A stretch of 64,000 nucleotides of DNA from Chroicocephalus ridibundus (taxonomy: Eukaryota > Chordata > Aves > Charadriiformes > Laridae). The stretch spans positions 49,191,313 through 49,255,312 of the forward strand of contig NC_086285.1 in the NCBI RefSeq assembly GCF_963924245.1. The letters run 5' to 3'. The translations under genes were made by a program, and so were the position numbers. Shown piece after piece: positions 57,901 through 64,000 of this stretch (the stretch's first letter is position 1; each line of letters opens with the position of its first letter). The notes beneath the pieces are model-generated. The model saw only the letters and a program-made list of their open reading frames with translations, was not told the origin of the DNA and did no database searches.

Positions 57901-60900
57901 TAAAGGGGAATGTATGAACCCATGGACCTCCCATTCAGCTGAAGGCTTACCTCCAAGACCCTCTCTAGACGCAGGGTACTGCTAGAGTGAGTCCCCAACA
58001 AGAAAGGGAAAATAGCAATTCCAGTTCCACACTAGGCTTTCACATGCACGTTCACACAGCTACATATTGTACCCTTCCTAAACATCCTGACATTAGGAGA
58101 AGATATTTCTCCTCCAATTCAAGTACTATTACTGCCAATTTTTATTACTCTGTGCAGGCATGTTTCCAGCAAACTTCCCAACATGAATATCAAATGGGGC
58201 TCCTGTCCAGTCTTATTGTACATACAATAACATCAGTGTTAAGCTACCTAGATGAAACACATTACAGGTGACACAAATCAAATACCTTGCCATGTATGTA
58301 TCATGAAGTAGACACCTAGGATTTTTCTCACCAGCAAAGCTGCATGCCATTAAGTCTGTGGTGCTTTCCACAAAAAAAACCCAAAAACCACCAAACAAAA
58401 CAGTGAAGACAATAGTTTCAAATAATTTCCATGGTGAGTACAAATGAGACATATCCAGGTCTTTATGTCCTTTCTCTCTGTTTTACATGCCGATGCAATC
58501 CAGGGACATCGTCTACAGCAATGACCGAGGGCATTAGAACAGCTGCTTTATAGTAGTGGATGGTTTATGAGTACTTGTGCAGAGCACTGCAGATGAAATG
58601 AGTATGCTACTAGACTGTCAGATTATCCCCATAACTGGTTAGAGCAAGGTGACCCGGGCAGGTTACCGCGATCAATATAGAAATCTCACAGCGAAGTTAT
58701 GTATGTATAGCGGCTCCCACATAAAACAAATTCTTCCCGTGTTGCCCATGTAATTCAGCTGCCTTTAATTCTAAATTGCCACTTTCAAGAACAAAATGGA
58801 GCAGCATTTCTGTGGGTAGTGGATGTTTTTCTGCTTCTTCACTGCAAATACAACAACAGGCCACCGATTTTGCTGAGCTAGCTGTTTCCCTGCATAGCCA
58901 AGTCTCTATGTTTTCATTGGCAGGGCTATATTGCAGATTTCAGGAGCCACAAGGAGCAAATCATTCTTTAGATTCTGTAACATAAGCGTTAAATAGTTCT
59001 GAGCTGAAATACACTGTGGATGCAATTAGATGTCTTTGCCATACCCAAAAAAAGTAAATAGAGATCTTGGCTGTTCACCTAAGCCCATGAGCAAGCCTGC
59101 ACAGCATGGGGTTATTCATGTGGGGCAACCCTGGAGCACAAACCGAGCCAGGAACAATTCAGGGTCTCGCACAGATTTGGCAGGGCAGTAGATAGATGGG
59201 TCAGCCCTGCTCCACACCCTCCCAACAACAAGAGCAGCAGCAGCTCGTGGTCTCGTTTCCCAGCCTGGCAGAAGGCTGCGTGCTTGGCTGGAGCAATGCA
59301 AACCCTCACGCCGGTGCAGAACATGGGCCCACAGCTTCTGGGATCGCGCTGAGGACACGAGAAGTTTGCAGAGATATAACAGCGGCACCTGCAAGATGAA
59401 ATGTGTGCCACACTGCAGGTGTCCTTGCTATCTCTTCAGTCAACCTTCCCTGCTTTCTTGCAGGCACCCCACGTGGTTTGATGAATTTGTTTCTTGGCCT
59501 ATTTCAGAGCCAGCTCAGGTGGGGATTATAAAAATTCCCATAAATGTCCCAATTCAGACACATTTTCCCATGTGCTGTAATTTACTGCTATGGAAATCAC
59601 AGTTGTCTATAATCTGAAATGTAAATTCATGTTTTGAGGATCCTCAGGTTCTTGTGTTCCTGAAAGAGACCTGTTTTACAGAGTTTTGAACATACTCCCT
59701 CCAGAAAGGAGCCCTGCCGCACCTTGGCAATCCAAAGACTTCAAGCACCCTAAAACTACTTGTGGACATTTTAGCTGCGGCATTGCTTTTCCTGGGGAGG
59801 CATATACAAGGAGCAGGGTTTTCTCTAGACCCTCCACCCCCCATTCAGGCACTGCCTTCTTTTTCGGTATGCTTCATTTTACAATGAAACATTCAACAAA
59901 TGTTTTAGGACCGTTGTCATAGTTATTCTTATCTCCTTCCTCAGCAGAGGGAAATCACTTATAAACATTTCCAGCTTCACTCCCCTTTGCTTAGATTAAC
60001 GAACTGACCAGTACATCACTGCTCTTGGTGATAAGCTTCACTGCAGTTCAGGGCAGAGTAAAACACTCCTTCCATGAGAGCATTATCAGACCGAAAGCCT
60101 GGTGGTGTATTACACACTTTCTTTGTCTCGCTGTAATGCTGTTTCAACATGAGTCAGTTTCTGGCACTGAGTCACCTGCAAGCGGTGAAGAGTCCTATCA
60201 AAAAAATATGCATATATTGTGCTTTACACTGGAAGCTGTGCCATCGACTCTTGGGATTTTGTCCCCAGCCTTGCATGATCTGGGTTGGTTTCAGATTTTT
60301 TGAAAGGGACAGTTAACCCAATTTCTTTTCTTTGGAGCTTATGACATGTCACCAGTCCAAATAGGCAGTCACCTTCTGTTGCTTCGGAGGAGGTGGAACA
60401 GGCCTTCTGCTGGAGGAGCTGCCTGCCATGTCACTGCAGGCTGTGTGCAAACGACACTGCCCATGGCAGGGAAGTTGGGCATCTCCCTCCTTGGCTTTCT
60501 GTGTGTACCTCCTTGCTGGACGGCTGGATGCTATTTCTCTTGCTTCAATGTCATCTTACAGAGGTCTGCTTCACTCCCAGCTGCCACTTCTCTCTTTCCT
60601 ATAATTTTGTGCCACAAATTCAGTCTTTGGACTGTGAGCCTAACTGTGCATTAAAAAGTTATCATTGTCCACAGAAGAATGTGTTCTGCTCTGCACAAGA
60701 AAACTCTCATCGAAACAGAAACAGGAACAGAAATCTATCCCCCAGATTATCATACAGTGCCCTTCGGCCAGCCTTGATGTCCAGAAGTTCTTCACCACTT
60801 TATCCACCATCTCCAGCCTAGAGTAACTTTCAACCTATGTTCAGGACTTTATTGGACGTTTTCCCTTTCATGTCATCCCCATATTTACATACTTCTCTCT

Positions 60901-61115
60901 TTGCACATCCCATGGGAATCACCTCATTGAGCCAGTAAGCAGTTTGGCCCTTAGGAATACCCAGCAGTTGCTAGACAGCCATAAGGGAAGAGGGACACGT
61001 GAATCTCACTGAAGCTGGTGGCTATATCTGCTAGTACCAGTTTCCCGCTCAGCTCCTAGTGTCATTCATTCCCCTCTCCTCATGTTTGCAAAAGATACAA
61101 CTGAATAGGACCAAA
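57901..61115. other. Unique non-coding sequence
   Basis: No gene is recognised. There is a short gaaacaggaacagaaatc repeat near 60713-60735, giving an Asn-Arg repeat in one frame. Overlapping frames at 59.1-59.4 and 60.35-60.8 kb show no family likeness. Confidence 0.5.
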
Positions 61116-61247
61116 TGTTTCAAAGCCAGGCTTGATGAGGCTCTGAGCAACCTGATCTAGTTAAAGATGTCCCTGCTTACTGCAGCGGGGTTGGACTAGA
61201 TGACCTTTAAAGGTCCCTTCCAACCCAACACATTCTATGATTCTATG
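61116..61247 (+). mobile_element. CR1 LINE tail fragment
   Basis: Only the last codons of ORF2 and the 3' UTR remain: caaagccaggcttgatgagg, ctctgagcaacctgatctag, cccttccaacccaacacatt, then a tail of ctatgattctatg. It is nearly identical to the matching parts of the 10 kb and 57.5 kb copies, so it belongs to the same subfamily. Confidence 0.95.
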
Positions 61248-62013
61248 TTCCTCATGATAGTTCAACTCCCTGAGCATGGGTGCCCAGAAGTCTTTCAAGA
61301 AGACCCACTTCCTCGAGCAGGGAGTTGTCCCTGTGCATTCAGTATCACAACCTCACCCCTACAAGATCTCTGTGAATACCTCACCCTCTCTCCACTCTCA
61401 TCTAGGACTTTTAGTGGGAACTGTGGGTGCAGAGCCCAGACAGGGTCAGCCCCATCCCACAGAGACTATGGCAAAGCCCATGGTTTCCATCATGTCCAAA
61501 CAAGAGCCACAGCCTGCAGCAGCCCTGGGACCAGCGTCAACCTGGAGAAGATGATGTGCAAAGATTATCTCTGATCTTACGGGCAGTGCCATCTGGCACG
61601 GATGCACATGTGGGAGATTAAACATGTAAAAGCCAGCAGCAACAACAACAAACATTTCCATAATAGTTCTCTTTCTTTTCTTTTCTTTTTTTTTTGAAGG
61701 AAAATGCGTTGACCGTCTAATTTGGATTCATAAAGGAAACCTATTAATGAAAGGCTTCAAAGAACCGTCTCAGAACTTTTAATCAGTAGTTGAGTTTTAG
61801 CATGGAAAAAAAAAAGCAGAGGGGGCTGGGTGGTGGGCTTTTTTGTTGTTGTTGTTTTTTGTAGTTTTTGTTTAAAGCACCAGATCATTTGAAAGCGGGC
61901 TGGGCAAGGGAGCCCAGCGGGGAGCCTCTTCTCGCCCACCTGGAGGAGAGGCCCCCTGAATGCTTGTTTTCATTAGCATGGGCCTCTCTGGCTCTTCAAA
62001 ACCCTTTCCACCC

Positions 62014-62027
62014 GTTGCCAAGGCAAC
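62014..62027. promoter_or_regulatory. X-box (RFX-type) palindrome
   Basis: GTTGCCAAGGCAAC is a palindrome of two 6-bp half-sites around a 2-bp spacer and matches the X-box consensus GTTRCCNNGGYAAC at every position. RFX-family winged-helix factors bind such sites, many of them near genes for cilia. The site lies in a CpG-containing GC-rich patch of about 150 bp. No adjacent transcript start is visible, so it would be a distal element or part of an unannotated promoter. Function is inferred from the motif only. Confidence 0.5.
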
Positions 62028-63000
62028 CCGGAGCCGTATTGCGGCACACGGGTGTTGCGCATCAACTGGTGTGTTGCACTTAACTGAAATAAATAAGCAA
62101 ATAAACATGGAAAATGGCCACGGGCCAAAAAAGGGCACTCTCTTTTATCATGGACATCTAACATTTATAGGGATTTCAAACACTCTACTCGGTGTATCAG
62201 CAAAGAGGTAGTTGATCAAAAAAGGAAAATGCATGTGCACGCACAGCCAGTTCTTTTCATTTTAATGGGTCTTCCCACTTGAATAAGGTGAAAGGAATTG
62301 GGTCTAGAACATGCAATCCCACTTGCAAGTTGTATTTGCATGCCATTCAATGGCTCTCAGCTGGGCCTGGCTAAATTTTTAGCCGAACTCAGCTCCTGCT
62401 TCAGCATTAGAATCACCATCACCATCAGGTGTGTTTTCCCAGCAAGCCTGGATACCACCCAGGCTACCAGTGGACCTTCTGGGCACTGAAAAAGCAACCT
62501 CCACAGCAGGTGATGTAAATCTGGTTTTCGGGATCCAGTTGATCCTGGACTATCACCTGAGTCATTTATACTGCAATGATACACACCACACTTGTGGGGA
62601 TATGAGTGAAGACCATGGGCCTGAGGCTTTGGTTTCCAGGCAGCGTGAGCAACCAACCTTGTGGAGAAAGAGGGTGCCTAGGGAGACACCACAGTGCCTT
62701 TGTGGTTGAGGATCAGCACCTACAGCCACCCTAGTGACAGGGTGTGAGGGGAACGGTCTCCACTGCTGCCTGCATGAGGTCCCTGGCATCCATGTGTAAC
62801 AGCTGAAACACCCCTGCAGATTATCAGAGAACAGCCAAGGAAAAACTCTGCGTCCCTGGGAATATTTGTAGCAGGTCCAGCTAAGTACGGCTGCAAAAAT
62901 AGTTTTCCTTTAGACTCAGGAAGGGAGGTGCTGCCTGCAACTGCTGCCAGGGGAAGAGGGAAGGGAGTGGGGCGGGAAGCTCCGCAAGGAGCAGCAGCCA

Positions 63001-63066
63001 TTGCCCGCTACCACGTCGTGCCATACCACGCTGGACTGTTCCGTGCCATGCCGTGCTGTGCTGTGT
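63001..63066 (+). repeat. Imperfect pentamer repeat
   Basis: The end of this segment can be read as ccgtg-ccatg-ccgtg-ctgtg-ctgtg, and the preceding 40 bp contain further cgtgcc/ccacg phrases. The reverse frame gives a His/Gly/Met/Ala-rich low-complexity peptide. It looks like a short decayed minisatellite. Confidence 0.6.
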
Positions 63067-64000
63067 AGCAGTCATCAGAGCAGGAGATGGCAGCGAGCAG
63101 CGTGCAGGTCCTCCATGCTGTTGGACGTAGATGCGAGGCAAGGGAAGCCAGCAGGGAGGAGACACAAGGGCTGCCTTTCCGCAGCGGGGGCCACAAGGGA
63201 CTCCCGTCGGCTTCAGTGGAGCTCGTGCTTCCCTGAAGGATGGCTGAGAGGTGAAGACCTGCAACCTTTGCGGGGGCTGATTGAATGATTTCTGAAGGCT
63301 GTCCCAGACACCCAGTGCAGACCTAGGCCCGGATGGTTCGCACACCCAGAGTCAGTACTCGATCAAGCCCCATCTTTAGCCAACACCTTCTGCCTCACCG
63401 TTTAGAAACAAAACAGAGAACGTGGCGTGATGTGATGCCACACCAGCCAACGCCCTTCTCCTTGCTTCACCTTGTAAACCCCGCTTGGAACTTCACCAGA
63501 GTGAGCAGCTCCCTGCCAGCATGTAGCCCCCTCCACGGGACCCAAATACCTGTGGGATCCCTTCCCAGCTCCCTGAACATCTCCGTCCCTTCGCTCCCTT
63601 GGGAACCTTGTAGAGCAAAAAGCAGTGTGCAGGTTGTTTGTCCCACCTGGGACATGCATTTCAAGCACATGTACAGGCTATACTATCAAACTCATTTTGA
63701 CCGCGTGTGCGTAGTGTTTGCACACCAGCTGAAGGTTTGAGCTCTCGGTGTGTCACCAAGTCCCCTCAGCACTCCCGTGCACCATGCGGTGAATGGCAAT
63801 GTACACCAAAGGCCTTTCTCCATCCAGCCCCTCATCCCTCAGCGCAGCCCACAGATTTCTCTGCTGCTCTTGCAGCTCCCTTTTCTGAGAGGACTTGCAG
63901 TGCTAGCAGGTCCCCTGGCCATGCACTAGCATGGCAGCTATGTTATTTTAAGGTTCCAAGTGTTATTGCAAAACACACCTTCCAGATGCAAGGATTCAAC

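Larger units (their letters stand above)
61248..64000. other. Unique sequence with GC-rich patches
   Basis: Non-coding as far as I can see. It contains T-rich, A-rich and GTT-rich runs (61671-61870), the X-box-bearing segment at about 61900-62090, and a GC-rich segment at 62930-63250 with a pentamer-like repeat. Overlapping frames at 63.3-63.7 kb on both strands show no family likeness. Confidence 0.5.

Noticed and set aside
57563..57934. 123-codon minus-strand open frame as a host gene
   Set aside because: It is the C-terminal end of CR1 ORF2 inside a truncated retrotransposon.
1..64000. CRISPR array, prokaryotic operon, phage or integrative element
   Set aside because: No regularly spaced direct repeats, no long contiguous reading frames, no ribosome-binding-site-led gene runs; the repeat content is that of a bird nuclear genome.

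Overview
The window looks like a stretch of bird nuclear genome with no protein-coding gene that I can support: either intergenic DNA or the inside of a very long intron. The main evidence is the repeat content. Several chicken-repeat-1 (CR1) LINE 3' ends are present, with the diagnostic tail of ATTCTATGATTCT-like units and the C-terminal end of CR1 ORF2 still readable. Around them lie older decayed CR1/L3-like pieces and decayed MIR-type and 5S-rRNA-derived SINEs shared across amniotes. Low repeat density, no Alu/L1-type insertions and mostly CR1 as the recent family are typical of birds. Which bird cannot be told from this window, and the neighbouring genes are unknown.

Layout. 1-9.9 kb is mostly unique sequence with one ancient minus-strand SINE (2.1 kb), two G-rich quadruplex-capable tracts (2.8-3.1 kb), a recent 48-bp tandem duplication (6.3 kb) and a CpG-dense pocket (7.0-7.6 kb). 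9.99-10.32 kb is a plus-strand CR1. 10.3-17.5 kb is unique sequence with a MIR-like remnant (12.1 kb), an (ATTTT)n microsatellite (13.3 kb) and a CpG-rich pocket with a perfect hairpin (15.8-16.0 kb). 17.56-18.11 kb is a minus-strand CR1 interrupted by a plus-strand CR1 tail. 18.1-37.3 kb is mainly unique and AT-richer, with a MIR-like SINE (22.0 kb), a 5S-derived SINE (29.0 kb), a second minus-strand MIR (32.3 kb), two SINE/LINE tail fragments (33.6 and 35.6 kb) and an 83-bp tandem duplication (36.7 kb). 37.36-37.81 kb is another plus-strand CR1. 39-52.6 kb carries ancient CR1 and SINE remnants (39.1, 44.5, 45.0 and 46.15 kb) and a TA-rich microsatellite (43.5 kb). 52.6-57.9 kb is the most repeat-rich part: a CR1 fragment beside a MIR, two ancient CR1/L3-like pieces, and the longest-open young CR1 at 57.5-57.9 kb. 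61.12-61.25 kb is a short plus-strand CR1 tail. 61.9-62.1 kb holds a perfect X-box (RFX-type) palindrome.

No gene system, operon, CRISPR array, phage or other coherent multi-gene unit is present. The open reading frames are short, overlap in competing frames, match no family I recognise, or are CR1 ORF2 tails or microsatellite translations. The observations most worth following are the X-box palindrome, the two 5S-derived SINEs, the CR1-in-CR1 nest, the near-identical CR1 copies at 10, 57 and 61 kb, the two young tandem duplications, the CpG-dense pockets, and four exon-like stretches with reasonable splice signals. All functional statements about non-repeat DNA here are inference.
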